Shown here one piece after another: positions 5,430 to 11,609 of a stretch of DNA of 13,813 nt (within the stretch, counting starts at the first letter, position 1; each line of letters starts with the position of its first letter). Source of the DNA: UMGS1889 sp964540575 (GTDB lineage Bacteria > Bacillota > Clostridia > Oscillospirales > Ruminococcaceae); contig CAZINI010000069.1 in assembly GCA_964540575.1 (NCBI GenBank), positions 1 through 13,813 on the forward strand, written 5' to 3'. A program made the translations under genes and the position numbers. The notes below the pieces were generated by a model. The model was not told the DNA's origin. It made no database searches and was given only the letters and a program-made list of their open reading frames with translations.

Positions 5430-6097
5430 TGTTTTTCACTCTCTGTAGATAGGACATTTTCGTAAATCCACTTAATGTCCTCAATAGATTTACCTATATT
5501 AGCACGTCCGTTTCCAACAGGATAAAAGACTGGAAAACACTTAAAAACCTTACCACCAATATCTTTGGCAAATTGTTTCTTTCTGCACTGAGAAACAGAT
5601 ATGTTCTGGTTTAGGAAAACAGTGCTCACTTGATTCCCGAAAAGCACAATTACTTTTGGTGCAATTATTTCAATTTCCCTTTCAAGCAACGCTAAGTACT
5701 CAAAATATATTTTGTTAGATATCAATGTCGCGTCCGTCTGGGTACATTTTCCTAAATTTGTTATAAAAATTTTATTTCTAGTTATCTCCGAATATACCTG
5801 ATTTGCAAATTCTGGTGTCCAATCCTTTGGCTTTCGTTTCTTTATTTCCTTATAAATTCCTTCATCAAATTTTTCAATAGCGACAAATAAATCCCAAATA
5901 TTCTTAGTACCGATCCATGGTGCCCGTATGCCAGCCCAGTCAGGATATGAGGCTATATTTTTCCCTGTTGGATTCATAAAAACAAAACATATGTCGGGCT
6001 TTTCATAACATCCGCCATAAAAAATTGATTTTAAGTTCGGGTCTCCATATTTGAGCTGCATTTCATCATATTTCTTATTTAGTTCAGTTAAATTCAT
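5423..6097 (-). CDS. Uracil-DNA-glycosylase superfamily protein
   Basis: A 224-residue protein with the fold signature of the UDG superfamily, enzymes that excise uracil or related bases from DNA. ICFVFMNPTG (36-45) is the water-activating and phosphate-contact motif, FITNLGKCTQTD (111-122) the base-recognition segment with its Asn, KVIVLFGN (148-155) the core strand, and PVFYPVGNGR (189-198) stands where the family normally has an HPS- or HPA-like DNA-insertion loop. That last motif is atypical, so activity on uracil is uncertain. I choose ATG 6097, with GGTGA 5 nt upstream, instead of the ATG at 6169, because the extra N-terminal residues are read from a repeat-like segment. The kinase remnant overlaps its 3' end. 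Confidence 0.7.
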   Translation of the reverse strand: MNLTELNKKYDEMQLKYGDPNLKSIFYGGCYEKPDICFVFMNPTGKNIASYPDWAGIRAPWIGTKNIWDLFVAIEKFDEGIYKEIKKRKPKDWTPEFANQVYSEITRNKIFITNLGKCTQTDATLISNKIYFEYLALLEREIEIIAPKVIVLFGNQVSTVFLNQNISVSQCRKKQFAKDIGGKVFKCFPVFYPVGNGRANIGKSIEDIKWIYENVLSTESEKQC

Positions 6098-6101
6098 TTT
6101 A

Positions 6102-6230
6102 TCACCACGCTGGGGCGGCACCCAGCACAAAGGAAATTGAAAAAGCTGCCGCAGAATTTGCCCTTTCATAAACCTGTGCTAGTATCCTGCCCCACAGGGG
6201 GATAGGCACACGCTTTTTTCTTTTTTCCAT
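6102..6230 (-). other. 42-codon ORF in a repeat-like segment before the glycosylase gene
   Basis: An ATG at 6230 opens 42 codons ending in TGA 4 nt before the glycosylase ATG, with no recognisable ribosome binding site. It overlaps the 3' end of the 68-residue membrane gene in another frame. The segment at about 6105-6215 is almost fully open in several frames of the minus strand, and its translations have the look of a dispersed non-coding repeat rather than a protein. I do not think it is a real gene, but its spacing would couple translation into the glycosylase. Confidence 0.25.
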
Positions 6231-6385
6231 AAGCCCATTATTGAGAAAGCTAGGTGGACACAAATGCTGCACTTATAATCTGCTGTACATAGACTAGAAT
6301 CTCTTATTATGAAAGCAATAATTATTAAAATGATAATTGATAGTGTTATAGATATTGCAATAATTGCTTTCTTCTTTCTCGACAT
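6179..6385 (-). CDS. Small single-pass membrane protein, 68 residues, unknown function
   Basis: A clear gene start: GGAGG lies 8 nt before the ATG and a good promoter lies at 6417-6445. The product has a basic N-terminus (MSRKKK), one long hydrophobic segment at residues about 7-27 rich in Ile, and a short soluble part with five cysteines (33, 39, 42, 60 and 64). I do not recognise it. The last 16 or so residues are read from the repeat-like segment at 6105-6230, so the original C-terminus may have been replaced when that segment inserted. It is the first gene of a leftward transcript that continues into the glycosylase-like gene. Confidence 0.5.
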   Translation of the reverse strand: MSRKKKAIIAISITLSIIILIIIAFIIRDSSLCTADYKCSICVHLAFSIMGLWKKEKSVCLSPCGAGY

Positions 6386-6416
6386 CTTTGTTCCTCCACA
6401 AATTCCGATTTAAACC

Positions 6417-6445
6417 ATTATACCACAATCAACCCCAAAATACAA
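6417..6445 (-). promoter_or_regulatory. Promoter of the 68-residue membrane protein operon
   Basis: On the minus strand: TTGTAT (6440-6445), 17 bp, then TGGTATAAT with TATAAT at 6417-6422, an extended -10 element. The same TTGTAT-17-TGGTATAAT arrangement precedes the alcohol dehydrogenase gene. Bases 6446-6557 hold nothing I can recognise. Confidence 0.7.
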
Positions 6446-6557
6446 GCAAATAATATTCCGAAAGGGTATGATAGTTCTTATCCGAGAAAAACTTCAAACG
6501 AAAGAAATAAACATGTACGGGGCAAACGGCAAACTGCGTACCTCTATTCATCGGAGT

Positions 6558-6590
6558 AAAAAATCACAGCACTCACAAGGAATGCTGTGA
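6558..6590 (-). terminator. Rho-independent terminator of the alcohol dehydrogenase gene
   Basis: TCACAGCA (6564-6571) pairs with TGCTGTGA (6583-6590), and the stem extends inward through a G-U wobble in leftward RNA. Six U residues follow directly on the minus strand (A run at 6558-6563). It lies about 23 bp past the stop codon. Confidence 0.88.
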
Positions 6591-6613
6591 AAGGAATTGA
6601 ATGTGTCCTCGAA

Positions 6614-7771
6614 TCAGAACGCTGCTTTATAGATTTCGATAATGTCTTCCTTGGTAAGAGGAGCAAAGGAACCCTTTGAACCGTCACAAGCCTTCTGAGC
6701 CATGACTTCAAAATTTTTATCGTCCGTAATTCCCACTGCTCTCAGGTTTGCGGGAAGTCCCATTGTTTCAAAGAAGAATTTTTTCAGTGCGTCTATGCCT
6801 GCGTGTGCAAGTGCCCAGTCATCATCGCCGGATAAGCCCCAGACATTTTTAGCAAAGTCAACGAAATTGCTTAATGTATCTTCGCTGAGGATATGCTCCA
6901 TCCATGCAGGCGTAAGAATGGCAAGACCTTCGCCGTGTGTTATGTCATAGAATGCGCTGAGTTCGTGTTCCATCGGGTGAACGCACCATGCAGGTTCGCT
7001 TCCAGCTCCAACATTGCCGTTGATAGCATGTGTGCCTGCCCACATAAGATTTGCACGGGCATCATAGTTGGCAGGATCATTCAGCGCAATGGGACCGTTC
7101 TTTATCATTGTGCGGAGAAGTCCCTCAGCCATAAATTTCTGACAGTCTGCATTTTCCTTGGAAAAATAGCTTTCCATAGTGTGGCTCATCATGTCGGCAG
7201 TTCCTGCGGCAGTCTGCTTTTTTGATACGGAATAGGTGTATTCGGGATCGAGCACCGACATTGTTGGAACCATGAAGGGAGATCCTGTGCCCCATTTTTC
7301 ATTTTTCGTGAGGTCGGAAATAACGGCAAAGGGATCCATTTCCGTTCCTGTTGCTGAAAGTGTAAGAACATCAAATATGGGGAGTGCTGCAGTGATTTTG
7401 GACGAATCAAGAACTAGATCCCAGGCATCACCGTCATACTTTGCTCCTGCGGCTATGACCTTTGCACAGTCAATGGTGCTGCCGCCGCCAATAGCAAGTA
7501 TCATATCAATGTCTTCAGATTTGCAGATCTCAACACCCTTGCGTACGGTCTGGATCCTGGGGTTAGGTTCAACACCACCCAGTTCTAAAACTTTAATTTC
7601 CGCTTTTTCAAGAATTGACATTGCGGTATCGTATATGCCGTTTTTCTTAATAGAGCCTCCGCCATACACTAAGAGAGCTTTGTGACCGTAGTTCTTTAGT
7701 TCATCAAGGTGTGAGATCGCACCCTTGCCAAAATGAATGGTGGTTGGAATGTGAAGCGAAAAATTATACAT
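6614..7771 (-). CDS. Iron-containing alcohol dehydrogenase, YqhD/BdhA type
   Basis: A 385-residue group III (Fe-dependent) alcohol dehydrogenase of the NAD(P)H butanol dehydrogenase/YqhD subgroup, reducing aldehydes to alcohols in fermentation or detoxification in the cytosol. Length and domains are full. The nucleotide-binding part has YGGGSIKKNGIYD at 36-48 and GGGSTIDCAK at 95-104. The C-terminal helical part supplies the metal ligands: Asp193, His197, His265 and His279, with the same 14-residue spacing between the last two as in E. coli YqhD. Gly39-Ser40 after two glycines resembles NADPH-preferring members. AGGAGG lies 10 nt before the ATG. It has its own promoter and terminator and looks monocistronic. 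It is the one ordinary metabolic gene here and appears intact. Confidence 0.93.
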   Translation of the reverse strand: MYNFSLHIPTTIHFGKGAISHLDELKNYGHKALLVYGGGSIKKNGIYDTAMSILEKAEIKVLELGGVEPNPRIQTVRKGVEICKSEDIDMILAIGGGSTIDCAKVIAAGAKYDGDAWDLVLDSSKITAALPIFDVLTLSATGTEMDPFAVISDLTKNEKWGTGSPFMVPTMSVLDPEYTYSVSKKQTAAGTADMMSHTMESYFSKENADCQKFMAEGLLRTMIKNGPIALNDPANYDARANLMWAGTHAINGNVGAGSEPAWCVHPMEHELSAFYDITHGEGLAILTPAWMEHILSEDTLSNFVDFAKNVWGLSGDDDWALAHAGIDALKKFFFETMGLPANLRAVGITDDKNFEVMAQKACDGSKGSFAPLTKEDIIEIYKAAF

Positions 7772-7811
7772 ATGATTTTATCCTCCTGTTTCTCAAGCGT
7801 TATTTTATATC

Positions 7812-7840
7812 ATTATACCATAGGCAAAAAAATAATACAA
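7812..7840 (-). promoter_or_regulatory. Promoter of the alcohol dehydrogenase gene
   Basis: On the minus strand: TTGTAT (7835-7840), 17 bp, then TGGTATAAT with TATAAT at 7812-7817 (extended -10). It gives a leader of about 35 nt ending in AGGAGG. Confidence 0.72.
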
Positions 7841-7903
7841 GCTTGTTATCTTGACGAGAAGATGATTATCATGTAAAGATATGTAACCAAAATCGGAATA
7901 ATT

Positions 7904-7963
7904 GCGGGTGCGGCTCACTGCGAAATCACGCTGTTTGTATGTGTGGGAGATTAGTTTTGTTTC
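7904..7963. repeat. Dispersed intergenic repeat, copy 2
   Basis: Gap-free match to 5130-5189 (47 of 60). It lies 22 bp beyond the stop of the second methyltransferase gene. The 5' hairpin of copy 1 is not conserved here, but the second half (GTTTTGT...C) is. Confidence 0.6.
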
Positions 7964-7985
7964 CGCGCAAATAAGTTTTGCATCA

Positions 7986-8747
7986 TTATATCGCCTGCCC
8001 GATATAGAATACATAGCCATAATGCTGTTTATATTTCATGAATAATTCGACCTCATGGCGGTTCATTTCTGCATATTGCTTCATGGTATCGCTCTGAGGA
8101 TATTTGAGCAGCAATTTCTGAATGGCAGACTCTCTTGGGAAGAAATAGTTGTCAGTCCAACATTCTTCAGGCAATATAAACGAAGCAATGAACTTATAGC
8201 CGCAGTCCTGCATGATCTCAATGTTTTTTTCTACAGGATCGATATGCGATCCCGCATCAGACCAGAACTGTTCAACAATAGGCGGATGTTCTTTCGTTAT
8301 CCAGGACGGGCACGTCACTGCAACATAACCGCCGTGTTTGAGAAAATCATGCCAATAACGTAGTCCCTTTTCAAAACCGATATTGTCGATGGCACCTTCT
8401 GACCAGATAAGATCAAAGTAATTCTTCCGAAAAGGCAGATCCTCCATATTGCCGACAATGCCGTTAACTCTGCCTTTAAGTCCCTTGCTTTTTGCTTTCT
8501 CCATGAGCCGATCAATAAAGTCGGGAAACATATCTAATCCTGTAACGACTCCGGGTAAATTTTCCGCTAATTGCAAAGTTTGTCCGCCGGAGCCGCAGCC
8601 TAAATCTGCGACCTGTTCAAACTGTTTCAACGATCCCAAAAATCCAAGAGCCTGCTTCATTGTTTCGGGGCTTCCCGGTCCCTGCCGTTCCAACCCGATG
8701 TGTGTTTCAAGTAACAAGTCAATAAAAGATGGTTGTTTGCTTTCCAT
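7986..8747 (-). CDS. Class I SAM-dependent methyltransferase
   Basis: A 253-residue cytosolic methyltransferase. Motif I VADLGCGSGGQT is at 46-57, the acidic residue is Asp72 in GLDMFPDF, GNMEDLPF at 99-106 carries the adenine-contact Asp, and FDLIWSEGAIDNIGF at 111-125 is the motif IV region. A C-terminal extension (150-253) is rich in Trp, Tyr and Phe (IVEQFWSD, ECWTDNYFF) and probably forms the acceptor lid. The substrate cannot be read. It is only distantly similar to the methyltransferase at 4440. The start has GGAGG 6 nt upstream and the gene has its own consensus-like promoter. I see no good terminator after it, only the dispersed repeat. Confidence 0.85.
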   Translation of the reverse strand: MESKQPSFIDLLLETHIGLERQGPGSPETMKQALGFLGSLKQFEQVADLGCGSGGQTLQLAENLPGVVTGLDMFPDFIDRLMEKAKSKGLKGRVNGIVGNMEDLPFRKNYFDLIWSEGAIDNIGFEKGLRYWHDFLKHGGYVAVTCPSWITKEHPPIVEQFWSDAGSHIDPVEKNIEIMQDCGYKFIASFILPEECWTDNYFFPRESAIQKLLLKYPQSDTMKQYAEMNRHEVELFMKYKQHYGYVFYIGQAI

Positions 8748-8802
8748 TTTTGTCCTCCATATATTTTGATTTGTCGGGCAGCTTATCTACCCGATTTATT
8801 CC

Positions 8803-8831
8803 ATTATACCCCCAATTGCAAATATAGTCAA
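8803..8831 (-). promoter_or_regulatory. Promoter of the second methyltransferase gene
   Basis: On the minus strand: TTGACT (8826-8831), a 17-bp spacer, then TATAAT (8803-8808). The leader of about 50 nt holds a small hairpin (CGGGTA with TGCCCG). Confidence 0.78.
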
Positions 8832-8902
8832 GAGAACCATCATAACAAATACGCTGTTTTTATCGCAAATCTCCCGAGTGTAATTATATATCCTATATAT
8901 AG

Positions 8903-8925
8903 AATCGGATATGAATAAACCGATT
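8903..8925 (+). promoter_or_regulatory. Inverted repeat ahead of the DUF960/amidoligase operon
   Basis: AATCGG (8903-8908) and CCGATT (8920-8925) form a small inverted repeat 12 bp before the ribosome binding site, next to the AT-rich palindrome CTATATATAG. It could be an operator or a leader hairpin. I find no confident -35/-10 pair for this operon in 8832-8940. Confidence 0.35.
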
Positions 8926-8949
8926 TACTATTGAAAGGAGATTGAAATT

Positions 8950-9045
8950 ATGAAAACTATCAAATTCATAATCGCAGCCGTAGGAATAACTATTGCGATA
9001 AGAAAGGCGGTGATCCGAAAATGTTCAAGACGGAAAAGTATCTGA
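8950..9045 (+). CDS. 31-residue hydrophobic and basic peptide overlapping DUF960
   Basis: A short ORF with a strong AAAGGAGA 9 nt before ATG. It encodes MKTIK, a hydrophobic segment at residues 6-18, and a strongly basic C-terminus with many Arg and Lys. Its last 25 bases overlap the start of the DUF960 gene in a different frame, and the DUF960 ribosome binding site (AAAGGCGGTGA) lies inside it, a layout typical of translational coupling. I do not recognise the peptide. It could be a membrane-anchored small protein or simply a leader that feeds ribosomes to DUF960. Confidence 0.5.
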   Translation: MKTIKFIIAAVGITIAIRKAVIRKCSRRKSI

Positions 9046-9305
9046 CGTGCGGGGTAAATGAAACTATTCCCATAGTGCTCCAGCTGATAATGTGGAAAAT
9101 GGTAGCGGATATTCCCATCGAAAAGGATTATCTTCAAATATTCAGACTGAGCGGTGAGAACGGCATTCAGACCATAATCCACGAGCAGGAACAGCCCGAG
9201 TACAGGAATTCTGTAAGCTTTGAATGGAACGAACCTGTCAATCAGAAAATCTACGTCATAGACGATGGCGACCACTGTACAATGCTGTTAGCAGAAGAAT
9301 ATTGA
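9021..9305 (+). CDS. DUF960 family protein
   Basis: A 94-residue soluble protein of the DUF960 family, small proteins of unknown function common on plasmids and integrated elements of Firmicutes. The length is normal. Recognisable segments are the N-terminal MFKTEKYLTCGVNETIP (1-17), the LQLIMWKMV helix (20-28), the conserved ENGIQTIIHEQE (46-57) and the C-terminal IYVIDDGDHCTMLLAEEY (77-94). AAAGGCGGTGA lies 7 nt before ATG, within the upstream 31-codon ORF. It precedes the amidoligase gene by 63 bp across a stable hairpin. The family association with amidoligase genes is my inference from this context. Confidence 0.78.
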   Translation: MFKTEKYLTCGVNETIPIVLQLIMWKMVADIPIEKDYLQIFRLSGENGIQTIIHEQEQPEYRNSVSFEWNEPVNQKIYVIDDGDHCTMLLAEEY

Positions 9306-9310
9306 TTGAA

Positions 9311-9342
9311 ATCCCATAGGTGCCAAACGGTGCCTATGGGAT
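9311..9342 (+). terminator. 14-bp hairpin between DUF960 and the amidoligase gene
   Basis: Arms 9311-9324 and 9329-9342 with an AAAC loop. In plus-strand RNA all 14 positions pair, two as G-U wobbles; on the other strand these would be mismatches. A broken T run (AAATTTGTTT) follows, so it is a partial terminator or attenuator that lowers expression of the downstream pair relative to DUF960. Confidence 0.65.
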
Positions 9343-9368
9343 AAATTTGTTTATGGAGGAAAAGAAAA

Positions 9369-10457
9369 ATGAGCGTAATATGTGCCTACTGCGGACGCAG
9401 TCTTGATGAAGATGAAATTTATTCCTTGGGTGATGTCATAATGTGCGAGGACTGCTATGATTCAAACACCCGTACTTGCGATTGCTGTGGTGAAAGAATA
9501 TGGAACGGCGATGACGAGGGAGATGACGATATTATCCTTTGCCGTCATTGCCGTGATAATCATTACACCACTTGCGAGGATTGCGGCAGACTTATCCACG
9601 ATGACGATGCTTACTATGTGGACGATGACTCCGATTATCCTTACTGTCACAGCTGCTATACGAACCACAAACGGAAGTATATCCACAGCTATTCCTACAA
9701 GCCCGAGCCGATTTTCCACGGCGACGGAAATATGTATATGGGCGTTGAGCTTGAAATCGACGGAGCAGGCTGCGATGATGACAATGCCGAAATTCTCTGC
9801 GATATTGCAGACAAATCCCAGCTGTACATCAAAACAGACGGAAGCCTTGACGAGGGTATGGAGCTTGTAACTCACCCTATGACCCTTGAATATCATCAGA
9901 ACAATATGCCTTGGAGGGAGATAACCTCCAAGGCTGTTTCTTTAGGCTATCGTTCCCATAAGACAAGCACTTGCGGACTTCATGTACACGTCAACAGAAA
10001 AGCATTCGGCAGTGACCGTTCCGAACAGGACGAGGTTATTTCAAGGATTCTGTTCTTCATTGAACGCTTTTGGCAGGAGATGCTGAGATTTTCCAGACGT
10101 ACAGAATATCAGATAAACCGTTGGGCTGCAAGGTATGGTATCAAGGATAATCCCAAGCAAGTTATGGATAATGCTAAATCTACGGGAAAAGGGCGTTATG
10201 CCTGCATTAACCTGTGTAACTATTACACAATTGAGTTCAGGATTTTCAGAGGGACACTCAAATACAACACCCTGATAGCAACGCTTCAAATGGTCAACCG
10301 CATTTGCGAAGCGGCGATCACCTTTAATGATGAGGAAATGACCTCTTTATCTTGGCCCGAGTTTGTATCTGCAATAACCGAGCCGGAGCTTATTCAGTAT
10401 CTGAAAGAAAGAAGGCTTTATGTAAATGAGCCTGTATCGGAAACGGAGGAATTTTAA
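9369..10457 (+). CDS. Amidoligase with N-terminal zinc ribbons
   Basis: A 362-residue protein of the putative amidoligase family (PF12224), whose glutamine-synthetase-like fold is predicted to form amide bonds between a carboxylate and an amine using ATP. Residues 5-96 carry paired cysteines (5/8, 26/29, 37/40, 58/61, 69/72, 93/96) in very acidic surroundings, three LIM-like zinc ribbons that could bind a partner or substrate. The catalytic domain starts at MGVELEIDG (124-132), with Glu127 and Glu129 as metal ligands, then TDGSL (156-160), GMELVTHP (163-170), CGLHVHVNR (202-210) and TIEFRIFRG (287-295). All hallmark residues are present. GGAGG lies 9 nt before ATG. Its stop shares one base with the start of the glutamine amidotransferase, which may supply ammonia. 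Confidence 0.85.
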   Translation: MSVICAYCGRSLDEDEIYSLGDVIMCEDCYDSNTRTCDCCGERIWNGDDEGDDDIILCRHCRDNHYTTCEDCGRLIHDDDAYYVDDDSDYPYCHSCYTNHKRKYIHSYSYKPEPIFHGDGNMYMGVELEIDGAGCDDDNAEILCDIADKSQLYIKTDGSLDEGMELVTHPMTLEYHQNNMPWREITSKAVSLGYRSHKTSTCGLHVHVNRKAFGSDRSEQDEVISRILFFIERFWQEMLRFSRRTEYQINRWAARYGIKDNPKQVMDNAKSTGKGRYACINLCNYYTIEFRIFRGTLKYNTLIATLQMVNRICEAAITFNDEEMTSLSWPEFVSAITEPELIQYLKERRLYVNEPVSETEEF

Positions 10458-11413
10458 TGTGCAGTTTATTCGGAATTATCGACTATAAACACAATTTACC
10501 TGCATTTATGAGAAGGTCTATATTACACATTCTTTCTCAGGAATGTGAGGTGCGTGGAACGGACGCTACGGGAATTGCGTATGTGTCGAATGACGGACTT
10601 CATGTGTACAAGCGTCCCGTAAAAGCGTCAAAGTTTAAGTTCTATGTACCGTTTGAGAGCAGAGTTGTGATAGGTCACACAAGAATGACAACTAAGGGAA
10701 ATCAGGAAATCAACTACAATAACCACCCGTTCTTCGGAAAGACAAAAAGCGGGAGATTTGCTCTTGCTCACAATGGTGTGCTGTATAACGATGAAATTCT
10801 CAGAAAGACTATGCAGCTGCCTACCACATCTATTGAAACAGATAGCTACATAGCCGTGCAACTGCTTGAACACTACAATGAAATCACTTTCGAAAGCATT
10901 GCAAAAATGTCCGAAACTGTCAGCGGTTCTTTCTGCTTTTCAATTCTTACGGACAAGAATGAGGTCTATCTTATAAAAGGCAGCAATCCGCTTGCTATCT
11001 ATGATTGTGACGGTTATTATGTGTATGCAAGTACTTCCGATATTCTGGACAAGGCATTGAAAAAGCTTCGTATCAAAAAGAAAGAAAAGATAGAAATCAA
11101 GTCGGGTGAAATTCTGAAAATTTCTGCTGACGGGACTATCGAAAGAAGTAAGTTCAACAATGATGACTATTATTATCCTTACTATCCCTATCGTGGAAAA
11201 TATTTTGATTACGGCTTTGATGATGACGAAAACGAGCTGGACGCACTTATTATGTATGCGGGATATTTTGGCATTGACGAGAGTGACATTATGATTCTTG
11301 TGGACTTGGGATATGACGCAATGGAAATTGAGGAGCTTATGTATGACCCTGTTATGTTGAAAGAAATTGTTAGCGAGTGCAGGGAAATGATGGCTTGTGA
11401 GCTGAGGGGATAA
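10457..11413 (+). CDS. Class II glutamine amidotransferase with acidic C-terminal extension
   Basis: A 318-residue protein with an Ntn-type glutaminase domain at about 2-230. Removal of Met1 would expose the nucleophile Cys2 (MCSLFGI). RGTDATG at 33-39, GHTR at 73-76, NNHPF at 88-92 and HNG at 105-107 are the glutamine-binding and oxyanion elements seen in GlmS, PurF and asparagine synthetase. The partner domain of those enzymes is absent. Instead there is a Tyr/Asp-rich linker at 236-258 and a helical module at 260-315 (GIDESDIMILVDLGYDAMEI) that I do not recognise. The start overlaps the amidoligase stop by one base with AGGA 6 nt upstream, so the two are co-translated, presumably to give ammonia to the amidoligase. 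A strong terminator follows immediately. Confidence 0.85.
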   Translation: MCSLFGIIDYKHNLPAFMRRSILHILSQECEVRGTDATGIAYVSNDGLHVYKRPVKASKFKFYVPFESRVVIGHTRMTTKGNQEINYNNHPFFGKTKSGRFALAHNGVLYNDEILRKTMQLPTTSIETDSYIAVQLLEHYNEITFESIAKMSETVSGSFCFSILTDKNEVYLIKGSNPLAIYDCDGYYVYASTSDILDKALKKLRIKKKEKIEIKSGEILKISADGTIERSKFNNDDYYYPYYPYRGKYFDYGFDDDENELDALIMYAGYFGIDESDIMILVDLGYDAMEIEELMYDPVMLKEIVSECREMMACELRG

Positions 11414-11465
11414 TGAATGCCCGGTACTGCCCTTTGATAGGGCGGTATCGGGTCATTATCTTTTT
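11409..11465 (+). terminator. Rho-independent terminator of the amidoligase operon
   Basis: A long stem begins at the stop codon: GATAATGA (11409-11416) pairs with TCATTATC, and CCCGGTACTGCCC with GGGCGGTATCGGG, with a 3-nt bulge and a short loop. TTTTT follows at 11461-11465. The core is shared with the terminator at 13009. Confidence 0.88.
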
Positions 11466-11533
11466 AATATTGTCCATCTACACATTCAGGTTAAAAACGT
11501 CATTTGGATTGACACAAAAATTAAGGAATACTC

Positions 11534-11562
11534 TTGACAAATCAGTTGAATAATAATATAAT
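11534..11562 (+). promoter_or_regulatory. Consensus promoter of the AAA/DUF234 ATPase gene
   Basis: TTGACA (11534-11539), a 17-bp spacer and TATAAT (11557-11562), a perfect match to consensus. The predicted RNA start falls in the palindrome at 11566-11578. Confidence 0.85.
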
Positions 11563-11565
11563 TTA

Positions 11566-11578
11566 AATTAGACTAATT
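11566..11578. promoter_or_regulatory. Palindrome at the ATPase transcription start, possible operator
   Basis: AATTAG-A-CTAATT is a perfect 13-bp inverted repeat with one central base, directly downstream of the -10 box. A repressor bound here would block initiation. No repressor candidate is adjacent. Confidence 0.45.
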
Positions 11579-11609
11579 GAGATTATAATAATTGAAAGAG
11601 AGGTGCGTT

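Noticed and set aside
6098..6169. Longer start of the glycosylase-like protein
   Set aside because: The added residues come from the repeat-like segment and do not resemble the family N-terminus; ATG 6097 has its own ribosome binding site.
7805..8020. 71-codon minus-strand frame between the dehydrogenase and methyltransferase genes
   Set aside because: It is read from the dispersed repeat and the promoter region and has no ribosome binding site.
9462..9896. Minus-strand 144-codon frame over the amidoligase
   Set aside because: It is the complement of Asp- and Cys-rich codons in the zinc ribbons. Val/Ile-rich low complexity, no start signal.
11592..11609. TTG start giving the AAA ATPase six extra residues
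   Set aside because: The ATG at 11610 has GAGAGGTG at proper distance; the TTG has no ribosome binding site.
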